Below, one piece after another: positions 55,189 through 64,000 of a stretch of 64,000 nt of DNA. Positions within the stretch are counted from its first letter, which is position 1. Each line of letters starts with the position of its first letter. Where the stretch lies: NCBI GenBank assembly GCA_022559985.1, contig JAFJTR010000012.1, positions 434,001-498,000 of the forward strand, written 5' to 3'. The position numbers were made by a program, and so were the translations under genes. This DNA is from Parastagonospora avenae f. sp. tritici 18332-5. Taxonomy: Eukaryota; Ascomycota; Dothideomycetes; Pleosporales; Phaeosphaeriaceae. Below the pieces are notes generated by a model, which made no database searches, was not told the origin of the DNA, and saw only the letters and a list, made by a program, of their open reading frames with translations.

Positions 55189-55794
55189 ATGGTTCAAACA
55201 CGCTCCCAAACACGCTCTCAAGCCGCTTCGTATGGAAATAACTGGAAAGTTACTGGCCGCCTTCCAGAAGTGCGGATTCCTGCTCAGCCCCAGGCAACCT
55301 CGCCGCCACGGCCAGTCATCAAAGTTGAGGAAGAAGATGAGTTTGATCTCCTCGGAAACGCGCCAAGACAATATCATGCCGTCTCCAAGGTATTCGAGGC
55401 CACGCGCTCGATTTTTCTTGGGCGCTCAGCGCTTGAACTGACAGCTGGCTGCTGTCGATGGGAAACACTAGACTGTCTTCAAGTTCTAGGGTTACTGCAA
55501 GAGACCGTCAACGACTTCATCTCAAATGCCTGTACTGGAGGCTGGGAGCCTACAATGCCGCATCTGAAGGTCAGTCAAGTTGCGGTGCATGATGTTGTGT
55601 GGGAATTGTATCATGTCGCCAAAAGCATGGTACGGGAAGATCAAGATGTTGCCGTGCTTGAGCATGCTGCACGGTGGGCCATGGTTCTAATTCGCAGTGG
55701 AGGGGAGTACGATGCGACGGAACATGGTCAAGGTACAAGCGAGCTGCACGAGGGCATGTTTGGGTTTGTCAAGTGGACGCTAGCATCATCATAG
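55189..55794 (+). CDS. Hypothetical protein with a SUMO-consensus-like motif
   Basis: Single-exon frame of 201 aa from MVQTRSQTRSQ. Residues 1-45 are Gln/Arg/Pro-rich and disordered. VIKVEEEDEFDLL contains a psi-K-x-E core followed by acidic residues, a typical SUMOylation context. Residues ~60-195 appear helical (SKVFEATRSIFLG, LQVLGLLQETVNDFI, VHDVVWELYHVAKSMV, VLEHAARWAMVLIRSG). There is no signal peptide or membrane segment. A good TATA box lies upstream and the pattern is coding-like. I do not recognise a family; a nuclear protein is a guess from the composition. Confidence 0.65.
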   Translation: MVQTRSQTRSQAASYGNNWKVTGRLPEVRIPAQPQATSPPRPVIKVEEEDEFDLLGNAPRQYHAVSKVFEATRSIFLGRSALELTAGCCRWETLDCLQVLGLLQETVNDFISNACTGGWEPTMPHLKVSQVAVHDVVWELYHVAKSMVREDQDVAVLEHAARWAMVLIRSGGEYDATEHGQGTSELHEGMFGFVKWTLASS

Positions 55795-56549
55795 TACCGA
55801 ATCTCGTTGTAGCCTACACGATTGCATATCGCCCAATGGTATCATGAGTCATGGGTCTGGGTGTGGTGTTGTAAGGCATTTGTGAAAGGTGAACTCGATT
55901 TGCGTGTAAAGGTTTATTAGTGATATGCACGGTGCTTAGGGAAAACTTTCCGGCGCAATTCGAAGGGCAGGAGCAGTCCATATCACAGGCAGTCGCAAGC
56001 GACAGGCGTCACGACGCCATTCGTGTTAGCAGTTTCGTCAAGCATAAACACAACTGCCAGTTGTAATCAAACACTACACGTGGGACCTATTTCCGCCGCT
56101 CATTGAAAACCCAGCGAAGTCATTACTCCTCGTCTTGCATCAATCGTCCACCCTCATTATGTCTCTCCGTTAGGAGCACTAACACAACCCATGTCAATAG
56201 GCCTGTATAACAATCCCGCGTTCTCGAGAAACCGAAATATATCGCGAAAATCTTAGCGCGTATCTCAAACTGCAGTACAAGCCGCGTTCTTTGTCGCCGC
56301 CCAATCTGACCCTCATACTTTGCTCAATCATCAGCCTTAGTCGAGGACTTCTTTTCCTCGAAATTCACCAACTATTTCACTACTCCGATTCTTTATCTCA
56401 CCATGGTTAATTGGAGCAAGCCGTTGTACCCCCTAGTTTGCGCGCTAGTTTTTCCTCTTCGTCGAGGACCAGTCGTCGTATAAAGGTTTGAGCACCCGCA
56501 ACCGGAACAGTGCTCAATATCGACTCAACTCGAGGGCGACACAGTAATT
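55795..56549. other. Intergenic region
   Basis: No domain-bearing frame. The last ~200 nt before the BTB gene are CT-rich in places, suggesting a leader. Nothing else is seen. Confidence 0.4.
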
Positions 56550-57566
56550 ATGGATCACTCAACCCCTCCAGGACGCATGAGTCCCCCATACAACACGGTG
56601 CCAAAGACACTATCCAAAGGGCTCAAAGCGGAAGTTCCTCGACTAGCTGTGAACGATGCGACCACCGACTTCTTCATCATCTGCGAAAATGGACTTCTCA
56701 GAGCACACAAGGCTGTACTTGTGGCGGCTTGTCCTTACTTCGAGCGCATGCTCCGCTTTGGTGGCAGACTCCGCAACAATCAATTAAGTGGGTCCAGAGA
56801 GGCCATGTTTGATTTGATTGATTACCTGTTTAGGCCTAGTAGTTACCCGTAGAGGTTTAGATCCTACCTAGATAGGTAAGTGGGTCTTTATAAGAGGCAT
56901 ATTTGATTTGTTTGTTGCGGACTGTGTTTGGTGGAAAGGCAGACATCCTCCAATGATTGATAGTCGCGCTTGCTAATAACCAAAAAGGAAGTCCAGAGCG
57001 GGAAACTTGAGATCAAGGATGTGAAGCGAGACATTATGAAGTGCGCCTTGATTTGCGTGTATAACGGCCATTACAATCTTCCTGCTGGCGACATCGTTCC
57101 ATCGACTTGCTACTGCGGTCACTGGCATGCCGGTCTTGCCAAAGACTCAGCAAACATGGCCCGCGTCTTCAAGCGCAAATGTCCTTGCGCGGGTTTGAGA
57201 CTGTCGCCGGCACATCTACCCCTTCATATCGAACTCTACGGATTGGCAGACTACCTCGACATGGACGACTTAAAGGAATATGCGCAGAAGAAAGTTGAGC
57301 AAGTACTGCACGTTCACTGGAGCGATGCCGGGCTGGACCTCCCTGAAGCTCCAGACCTCGCCTTCAACAACACGGTGGATGAAGACCGTGGTATTCAAAA
57401 GGTCTTAGTTGATACGTTGACTGCGCATATTAGTTTGTGGGTCGACGAAGGCAAGGTACGAGATTGGCTCGAGGGCAATCCCGATGTCATGGCCGAGGTC
57501 GAGGCTGGAGAGGCTCAACAGCCATACTTCTTCAAACATGGCAACAGACCGACCAATACGGGATAA
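56550..57566 (+). CDS. BTB/POZ-domain protein
   Basis: Exon 1 starts at 56550 and encodes a Pro-rich N-terminus and the first half of a BTB fold (TDFFIICENGLLRAHKAVLVAACPYFERML). Exon 2 resumes at about 56992 with GKLEIKDVKRDIMKCALICVYNGHYNL, the second half. The donor is either 56788 (GTGGGT) or 56761 (GTGGCA); both keep frame. The ~204-nt intron is long for this genome, with a good TGCTAATAAC branch site. An unusual Cys/His-rich insert (TCYCGHWHAG ... KCPCAG) follows, possibly metal-binding, before the helices LYGLADYLDMDDLKEYAQKKV typical of fungal BTB proteins. Family knowledge: BTB domains dimerise and may recruit cullin-3. About 270 aa; target unknown. Confidence 0.78.
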
Positions 57567-57922
57567 GCGAAGGCCTCTCGACCATACTCGCATAGTCTAC
57601 TTTCGCATAGCGCAGGAACATTGGCCTTCGTGCACACTTCGTCATCCGCAAACAATCGTTTCAGCGATGCATAACAACACCATAAAGGTCATCACATAAA
57701 AGTCGATGGCAAATAAAATCCTTGTTTTTATCAACGGTCTCATGTCTCATTTCTGCGAAACTTCCAGTCTTGATCAAGCTAATGGTCGCACCCAGCGCAA
57801 GGACGTGTGGAATGCTCCCTGACGCACATCAACCCCCTAGCCTCCCTTCCAACTCGCACTTCAAATCTCATCTGCATCTCCCGCTCGTCATCACCCAAAC
57901 AATCACTTCCATAATAAACATC
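57567..57922. other. Short intergenic region
   Basis: Leader of the small secreted protein and 3' flank of the BTB gene. The upstream in-frame extension from 57722 has no signal-like character and is treated as leader. Confidence 0.4.
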
Positions 57923-58319
57923 ATGTTTATTCTCATCTTTCTCACACTTATATCTCCGGCTGCGGCCTCTTACCCAGCCTGCGGGCGTCGCGCCCGCATC
58001 GATCCCACCAATCCCACCACAGCTCACTTCCTCCTCGAGCCAGCCATACAAATGGACTACGCGCATTGCGCGGGCCTTTGCGGTTTGGCAGCGGAGTGTG
58101 GTGGGTATGCATCGACGGCGAAGAAACAGGTGTCGGATTGGTGCTTTGTGTTTAGGAAGGGATTGTGAGCGTGATGTATTAACATGTGGGGGTTTCGTTG
58201 CTGATATTGTGTACAGGTCGTATGAGGATATCTTTGGGGAGGGAGATGAGCAGTGGGGTATTGAAGATGGTGTGCCGGTGGGATTCTGGGAGGCTGATTG
58301 TCCGAAGCGGATTGGGTAG
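57923..58319 (+). CDS. Small secreted cysteine-containing protein (Apple/PAN-like)
   Basis: Two exons, 57923-58164 and 58217-58319, with a 52-nt intron, encode 114 aa. Residues 1-15 form a signal peptide (MFILIFLTLISPAAA). The mature part begins YPACGRR and has six cysteines: PACG, HCAGLCGLAAEC, DWCF and ADCPK. The block from YAHCAGLCG to DWCFVF resembles PAN/Apple-type folds that bind proteins or carbohydrates. The acidic C-terminal half (YEDIFGEGDEQWGIEDG) is encoded by exon 2. Small size, secretion and cysteine content are typical of fungal effector candidates. No enzyme motif is present. Confidence 0.78.
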
Positions 58320-58505
58320 GGTGTTGCAACTTGGGTGAGCTAGGAGTGGAGTTGAGAGAGTGCTATGTTGGATCGATGAACGGCTCAGTAAAACTACAAG
58401 AGTGCTTCGATAGAGCAAATGAATGAATGAACGTGGGGTATCTTCCTTCCTGCATATCCTTTCTCTACCCAGACCGAACGTAACGACTGAGTCTGAGTGG
58501 GTCAC

Positions 58506-59595
58506 TCACTTCCAGCGCAGTGCCATCTCTTCGAACAAATCTGCCCTAAACTCAGGCAATTCATCCATCGACTCAAACACTAGCGCCATAGTAGTGTTAG
58601 TTCCTGAGATGAAGCCTTCGACATGATTGGCGCATATCGCGATGACCACGCGTCGCAACTCGTCTGCATTGGCTCTCCGCGACGGCTCGTATATTGCGCG
58701 GACCGCTCTCAGTAGTATCCTCTCGTTACCGCTCATTGACAGCACTGTGGTTGCGAGAGCTTCGAACTTTTCAAGTGCGAGTTGTTTCAATCCAGCGACA
58801 CCGTAGCGTTCGGCAAGCATGTAGATGTCAACGTGTGGCCGAAGGTCGGCTACTTCGTCAATGACCGAGTTCGGATCTGTTGATGGGTCGGTATAGTTGA
58901 GTTGGTAGCAATACTGCATCATTGCGGCGACAGCGTCCGGGTCGTCTGCACTGAGGTCTATGACGCTTTTGGACGCTTTCTAATGGCTGTCAGTAGTGTG
59001 CAATGATTGGGCGTCGATGTCCACTCACGGGCGTCTTCATGATCGCACATATCCTCGCAAACCACTTGGAGTGATAGCACATGATGGTCCGATCAACGTG
59101 GTACATGTCTGTTTTGCAGCGAACCACCAGGTCTGAACACTGCCATTGGGTAGCCGAGGGAGGAGTCGCGGGCAGTGTTACTGGGCGCTTTGTAGATAGA
59201 GTCACCATGGGCTCTTTCCATCGTAACGCTTCTTGCGATGGGCGACGAGGTCGTGGCGGAGGTTGACGTGGACGCTGCTGAGGAGGAGGCGGTGGCGGTG
59301 GAAGCCGCTCCCGTGGTTCTGAAGTTGGCTGTGAATGCGATTGAGATCGCACTTTCTTGTGAAATGGCTGGAAAGCCTTTGGCAAGCTAAAAGAGCTTCC
59401 TGATATTGTGCGGCGGTGCTGCGTCCTCTTCATGTCGGGAGAGGAGACGGACGATGATGTCGATGCGTTTGATGTCGTAGAAGATGTGCGATGTAAGGAC
59501 GAAGCATCTGACGAAGTTGTGGATAGCCGTGAGCACGTCTCCGCGCGTTTGTTGACACTGTAGCGCCGTGGGCAATTATACAGATCTGACGGCAA
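58506..59595 (-). CDS. BTB/POZ-domain protein with disordered N-terminus
   Basis: Two exons, 59595-59029 and 58979-58506, encode 346 aa. Residues ~15-75 are Ser/Thr-rich, followed by a polyproline tract (RLPPPPPPPQQRPRQ) that could bind SH3 or WW domains. The BTB half-domain in exon 1 reads WQCSDLVVRCKTDMYHVDRTIMCYHSKWFARIC. Exon 2 continues with SVIDLSADDPDAVAAMMQYCYQLNY and the post-BTB helix DIYMLAERYGVAGLKQLALEKF. Family knowledge: fungal BTB proteins of this size are mostly uncharacterised adaptors. The gene is intact. It converges on the small secreted protein and differs from the BTB gene at 56550 in its N-terminus, so the two are not a simple tandem copy. Confidence 0.88.
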
Positions 59596-61370
59596 TCTGA
59601 CTTTCGATTAATATAGACGATGAGATTTGTTTGTGGTTGTCTTACACGCTGATCATTGGCGTCACGAACATCTTGACGGTTGGGTGAGTTCGCAAAAGCT
59701 GGTTCGATACAACTTCTTGGGAAGCACAAACAGCTTTTCAGTGTGTATGGTGTATATTTGGCTGCGAATCCAGGTCAAACTCCAGCGGGTATCACATCGT
59801 ATATGTCCACACAAGTGCGATCGTCGTCCATGCATCCAACAGCTAACCTGCCCCATAGTATGAGTGTGCTAGGAAAAATATATGGTAAAGTTGAACTAGA
59901 ACCGCGGCAGTGGTATATACAATCAATCAAACTGCCTTCACCCACCAATCGGACCAGCCAGCTTAATTGCACTTGGCATCGTGTGACCCAGGATTTGCCG
60001 CTTATCGATAGTGCTTAATACCGCGTGGTGGAGTTAAAGAGCCGGTCGCCGCTGAACCTGGGGATATTGTGGGGTATTAGTTCCTTTCTCGAACTTTTGG
60101 TCCACGTTTCTGCCATGGCAGCTGATGTTGGCTTCCATTTTGAGGAGGTTGCGCGTCGCCATCTTTTTCATGTAGAGTGTGCCGTCGAGCTAGAAAGGGC
60201 CTATTGCATCGGAGGTATACATGCTGTCCAGCTATGACACGCAGTGATATGGTACATTGCCAGTCTGTACATGCTGAATGACACTCTTTTGAAGGAACCT
60301 TTGTTGCTAAGTATTTCAGGTTCTGATACCTTATCGATGATGAAGTTCCAGAATGTTCAGTATTGATAGTTTGCAGCCTCCTGGCCTGGTGGCTGGTGAA
60401 TATTCATTTGCACAAAGATTTCACACGCATCGAGATGTAGCAAGAGCTTGCAGGTGTGGAGGGTAAGTGTGTGTGAGGAGGAACGCGTCGAATCGCGCTT
60501 CGCTAGTCGAAAGTGCAGGTGGGTTAGCGTCGGCTCCTACGTTTCATCTTGCTTAGTAACTGTTTCTTCTTCGGAAGGAACAATCTCGGGTATCGCGCGA
60601 TCGAGTTCTCTTTTGCTGCATCCTAACTCGTCTTTGCACTCCAAACGCACTGCTCCACAGAATCTGGTGAGCTTCAGAACCAGGTTTTCCGAAAGTCGCA
60701 GCTTTACTCTACGCCAGTACTTGGGATCTGACTGATGATATGCTTCGCCCGTCATCACTGTTGTTGGAATCATAGTAATTTACGACGCTACGCGACATGG
60801 CATGGGCATTGTGTAAAATTGAGTGCCACAAATGCCGAACGTTGACCGACTTCATAAATCCCATTCCTAGGAAAGTGGTGGTGACGTCAGGGGCGAAAAC
60901 GAGTCAATCCAACATCATCGCGTCACAGCGCCAGTTCTCTTTCGCAGTCATCTCCGCACCTCCACTATTGGTAACGCATTGCATCTAGAATGATTGGCTA
61001 AGCCGATAAGCAAAGGCTTGCATCATGACTGAGCCAATCGACGCGAGGCCGTTGTCATGAGCCGGGCTTAGAGTAATCGGCAAACATCGACTTTTGCAAG
61101 CATATCGATCCGTTCTGCTTTTCCCCATGCGCCTTCTAGCGGAAAATGCGACTTCACTGTCTCATGATAGGCTAACGTGGCGAGATCCAGTAAGCGTCAT
61201 CAAGCAGCTCCCGCTTAGTGCGATGATGATAGGCCCAGAGCGAAGTTCTTGTTGTGGCGGCGACATCATCGATCTATGCTTCCAGTATAAAATAGCGTAT
61301 GGGCGTGAAGCTTCTGCACTTCTACCCCTCAAAGCCCTTAAAGTCTAGACATCTTTACACAACCATCAAC
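59596..61370. promoter_or_regulatory. Upstream region of the catalase gene with CRE, CCAAT and TATA elements
   Basis: A perfect TGACGTCA lies at 60882-60889, CCAAT at 61033-61037 and TATAAAAT at 61286-61293, about 80 nt before ATG 61371. This is a well-formed inducible promoter. Family knowledge: fungal stress catalases are commonly under Atf1/AtfA control through CRE sites. A 78-codon minus-strand frame at 60537-60773 looks mildly coding (charged helices, no domain) and could be a small gene, with low confidence. The remainder holds nothing recognisable. Confidence 0.55.
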
Positions 61371-63142
61371 ATGAACGGACATTCAAACGGAGCCACCAAC
61401 GGTGACGCAAAGCCCGCCGCTGTTGGCGACTTCTTCCGCAGCTATGCGGACGACCGCAATGCAAAGAGCCAAGACACTGTATATACCACCAGCAATGGAG
61501 TACCATACCCCCACCCATACGAGAGTCAACGAGCAGGCGAGAACGGCCCACTGCTTCTACAAGATCATCATCTTGTCGACCTTCTGTCCCATTTCGACCG
61601 AGAGCGTATTCCCGAGCGTGTTGTCCACGCTAAGGGTGCCGGTGCCCACGGTGTCTACAAGACCACCGACCCTCTTGACGACCTCTGCCTAGCAGACCTG
61701 TTCAGCAAGGCTGGCAAGGAATGTCCGATCTCGGTTCGCTTTTCAACAGTTGGTGGCGAGTCTGGCTCGCACGACTGTGCGCGAGACCCTCGTGGATTCT
61801 CGGTCAAGTTCAGGACAGAGGAGGGCAACTGGGATGTTGTTGCTAATAACACACCCGTCTTTTTCTTGAGAGATCCTGCGAAGTTTCCTGTTTTGTAAGT
61901 GAGCTAAAAAATGAATTGAAACAAAGCTAACGACCATGAAGCATCCACACTCAAAAGCGCGACCCCGCCACACATCTCACACATGCTGATGATTCGACTT
62001 CGTTTTGGAACTACGCTTGTCACTCTCCGGAATCGGTTCACCAGTTCATGGTGCTATTCGGCGACCGTGGTATTCCCAAGGGCTACCGTAAGATGCACGG
62101 ATACATCGGCCACACCCACAAGCTCGTAAACAAGAACGGTGATTGGGTGTACATGCAGCTCCACTTCAAGTCGCAACAGGGCACCGACTTCATCACACAA
62201 GAAGACTCCTTCAGCTATGGCCCTGACTTCTCCACGAAGGATCTCTACCAGTCGATCGAGAAGGGTGATTTCCCCAAGTGGGATGTCAAGGTCCAGACAA
62301 TGACTGCTAGAGAGGCTGAGGAAGTGTTTGAGAAGCAGGGAATCAACGTCTTCGATCTGACCCATGTTTGGCCGCAAAGTCAGTTCCCACTCCGCAAGGT
62401 CGGGGAGTTCACCCTGAATGAGAACCCTAAGAACTACTTCGCCGAAATCGAGCAGATTGCTTTCAACCCAGCACATCTCGTGCCTGGCATTGAGCCTTCT
62501 GCAGACCCTGTTCTCCAGTCTCGTCTGTTCTCCTACCCCGACACACATCGCCACCGCATTGGTGTCAACTACCAGCAACTACCAGTCAACCAGCCACGCG
62601 TACCCTACAAGATGGCCAACTTCCAGCGCGACGGCGCAATGGCTTTCTACAACCAGGGTTCCCGACCCAACTTCTTCTCCTCGATCGAGCCTGTTGGTCT
62701 CAAGAAGCGCTCAGTGAACATTGACAAGGTCCACGGTACCTTCACCGGCGAGGCTGTCACCTTCCTGTCAGAGATTCGCCCTGAAGATTTCAACGCACCC
62801 CGCGCGTTGTGGGAGAAGGTCTTCGACGACGGCGCCAAGGAGCGCTTCATCTCCAACATCAGCGGTCACATGGAGAACTGCAGCGATAAGGAGATCATCA
62901 AGCGTCAGATCTCCATCTTCCGCGAGGTGTCTGAGGACCTGGCATCGAGGTTGGAGAAGGCTACTGGCCTCAAGGGCTATGCTGGCATCAAGGACATGAC
63001 CTTCCTCGGCACGATCAACGGCATGACTTCAGATGCGGAGAAGAGGAAGGCAGCTGGTGTTGATAAGAAGAAGGGCAACAATGGTGCGCCGGCTAAGGGC
63101 ACGCATGCTGAGCATTACAATGGCAACGGTATCAAGGCCTAG
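61371..63142 (+). CDS. Catalase, small-subunit (clade 3-like) heme enzyme
   Basis: Two exons, 61371-61894 and 61942-63142, encode 574 aa; the join gives FPVLFIHTQKRDP. The N-terminus is short and polar without a signal peptide. His86 in ERVVHAKGAGAHG is the distal catalytic residue, the Asn pair in NNTPVFFLRD follows, and the proximal heme ligand is Tyr in LFSYPDTHRHRIG. No C-terminal flavodoxin-like domain is present, so it is the small-subunit type. The C-terminus is Lys/Asn/Gly-rich and ends GIKA, which is not a standard PTS1, so a cytosolic site is likeliest. Family knowledge: it converts H2O2 to water and oxygen, protecting against oxidative stress. The CRE and TATA upstream fit stress control. 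Confidence 0.95.
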
Positions 63143-64000
63143 ATGAGAGACGATATGATTTAGATACTTACGGTCTGTTCTTGAATGTTGTTTAGCGAAA
63201 ATGAAATATTCTGTATGCTATTCAGCTCCTACGTCATCGAACTGTGCTCGCCCAAGTGGATGAACATAAAAAACGAGTTTTCTTTCACTCTACACCGCCA
63301 GAGCCACTAGGTCTATACTATTCCAGTTCAAATGTGTTCATAGCGATGTTTTCCTGGGGGATCCTTGCCTTTAGCTTTCGTTAGATGTCGCAGCAATTTA
63401 TTACCCCTTGATCGAGACACCCTTAATTTTTGTACACAAGTCTAGCAATCATCGCCACCCCGAAGAATTGCATCGACGTGCGACGTTATCGTGAAGTTGT
63501 ACAGGCCTCTGACGAGATTTCCTCAGGTGGTTGTTTGCTTTTTGGTGTTCCTCGTCAAGACGGCGCTAAGAACAGGCTGAAGTAGCGCGGTTTCTTCGTG
63601 CAGGGCATCGCAACACACCGTCACCGTCTTTGCGCTGTACCCCTCACCGTCGCTCGATACTCTGGAATCTTACACCGAAATTTAAAATGGTACGCGGTTC
63701 TGCACGCTCCTACTCCAGCGCTTTTTGCAATCTCCACGACCGATATGAGCCCGAGCATGGACTGCCGAGGGCAAAATGTGCACGTGCGCGCGAGCGGCAG
63801 GTTAGTCACGTGCAGGGTCACGTGAACTACGACAGGCGTTCTGTGCATCTCAGCGCGCGTTTTCCGCCCGCTTCAGCGATGGCCGAGTCCGCGAATTCCT
63901 CCTTCTCCCCACCCCATTGCCGCAAGCCAACACGCAGAGCCCGTCCTTGATCCCAGACGATGCTGTATTCGCACTTCGACACTAGATTTCAGTCTCCAAT
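63143..64000. other. Intergenic region at the right edge
   Basis: The 3' flank of catalase is followed by a GC-rich stretch with three CACGTG boxes at 63781-63824. ATGs at 63688 and 63880 could begin a gene running off the window, but the visible frames are short and domain-free, so none is called. Confidence 0.4.
63781..63824. promoter_or_regulatory. Cluster of three CACGTG boxes
   Basis: CACGTG occurs at 63781-63786, 63807-63812 and 63819-63824; the last is in an extended TCACGTGA context. This is the core for bHLH factors such as Cbf1-type proteins. It probably serves a gene beginning beyond the right edge or just inside it. Confidence 0.5.

Noticed and set aside
59680..60018. 112-codon plus-strand frame
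   Set aside because: No domain, competing frame on the other strand, and no promoter features at the right distance.
1..64000. tRNA, rRNA, CRISPR arrays, intact transposons or bacterial-type operons
   Set aside because: No cloverleaf with a GTTCGA-type T loop, no direct-repeat array and no transposase or reverse-transcriptase motif was seen; a covariance-model tRNA search was not possible here.

Overview
The window is nuclear DNA of a filamentous ascomycete, probably a dothideomycete. The genes are eukaryotic. Most are split by introns of about 40-60 nt with GT-AG ends and CTAAC/CTAAT branch-like motifs. The families are typical of plant-associated or saprobic fungi: S10 carboxypeptidase, LPMO-like secreted protein, caleosin, mpaB-like oxygenase, HET, NACHT-ankyrin and BTB proteins. 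I see no tRNA, rRNA, CRISPR array or intact transposon. Exon joins were placed by hand from splice motifs and frame; wherever a multi-exon model is called intact, the exon lengths sum to a multiple of three.

Region 1 (1-14 kb) holds ordinary genes: a serine carboxypeptidase cut by the left edge, a small membrane protein, a copper-oxygenase-like secreted protein, DNA polymerase eta (RAD30), a small anchored protein, a composite regulator-like protein and a Dal5-type MFS transporter. Region 2 (14-32 kb) is mainly metabolic: a charged low-complexity protein with a DUF8035-like end, a quinate/sugar MFS transporter, a glyoxylate-reductase-like dehydrogenase, an NmrA-type reductase, an ER-anchored mpaB-like oxygenase, a caleosin, a secreted type-B carboxylesterase and a hypothetical protein.

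Region 3 (32.6-54.4 kb) differs. Two decayed genes (an AIM9/APH-type kinase-like gene and an internally deleted MFS transporter) are followed, after a small intact gene, by an intact divergent pair of leaderless helical proteins. Their architecture (long helices around a hydrophobic segment, plus a C-terminal beta-rich region) resembles alpha pore-forming toxins. Next come a decayed NACHT-ankyrin NLR, an intact GMC oxidoreductase and a decayed HET gene. The premature stops in the kinase, NLR and HET genes can all be explained by CpA-to-TpA changes on the coding strand, as in repeat-induced point mutation (RIP). The intact pair inside a graveyard of self/non-self recognition genes is the strongest candidate for an undescribed system.

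Region 4 (55-64 kb) holds a hypothetical protein, two BTB/POZ genes flanking a small secreted cysteine protein, and a small-subunit catalase with a clear TATA and CRE promoter. The right edge carries a cluster of three CACGTG boxes.
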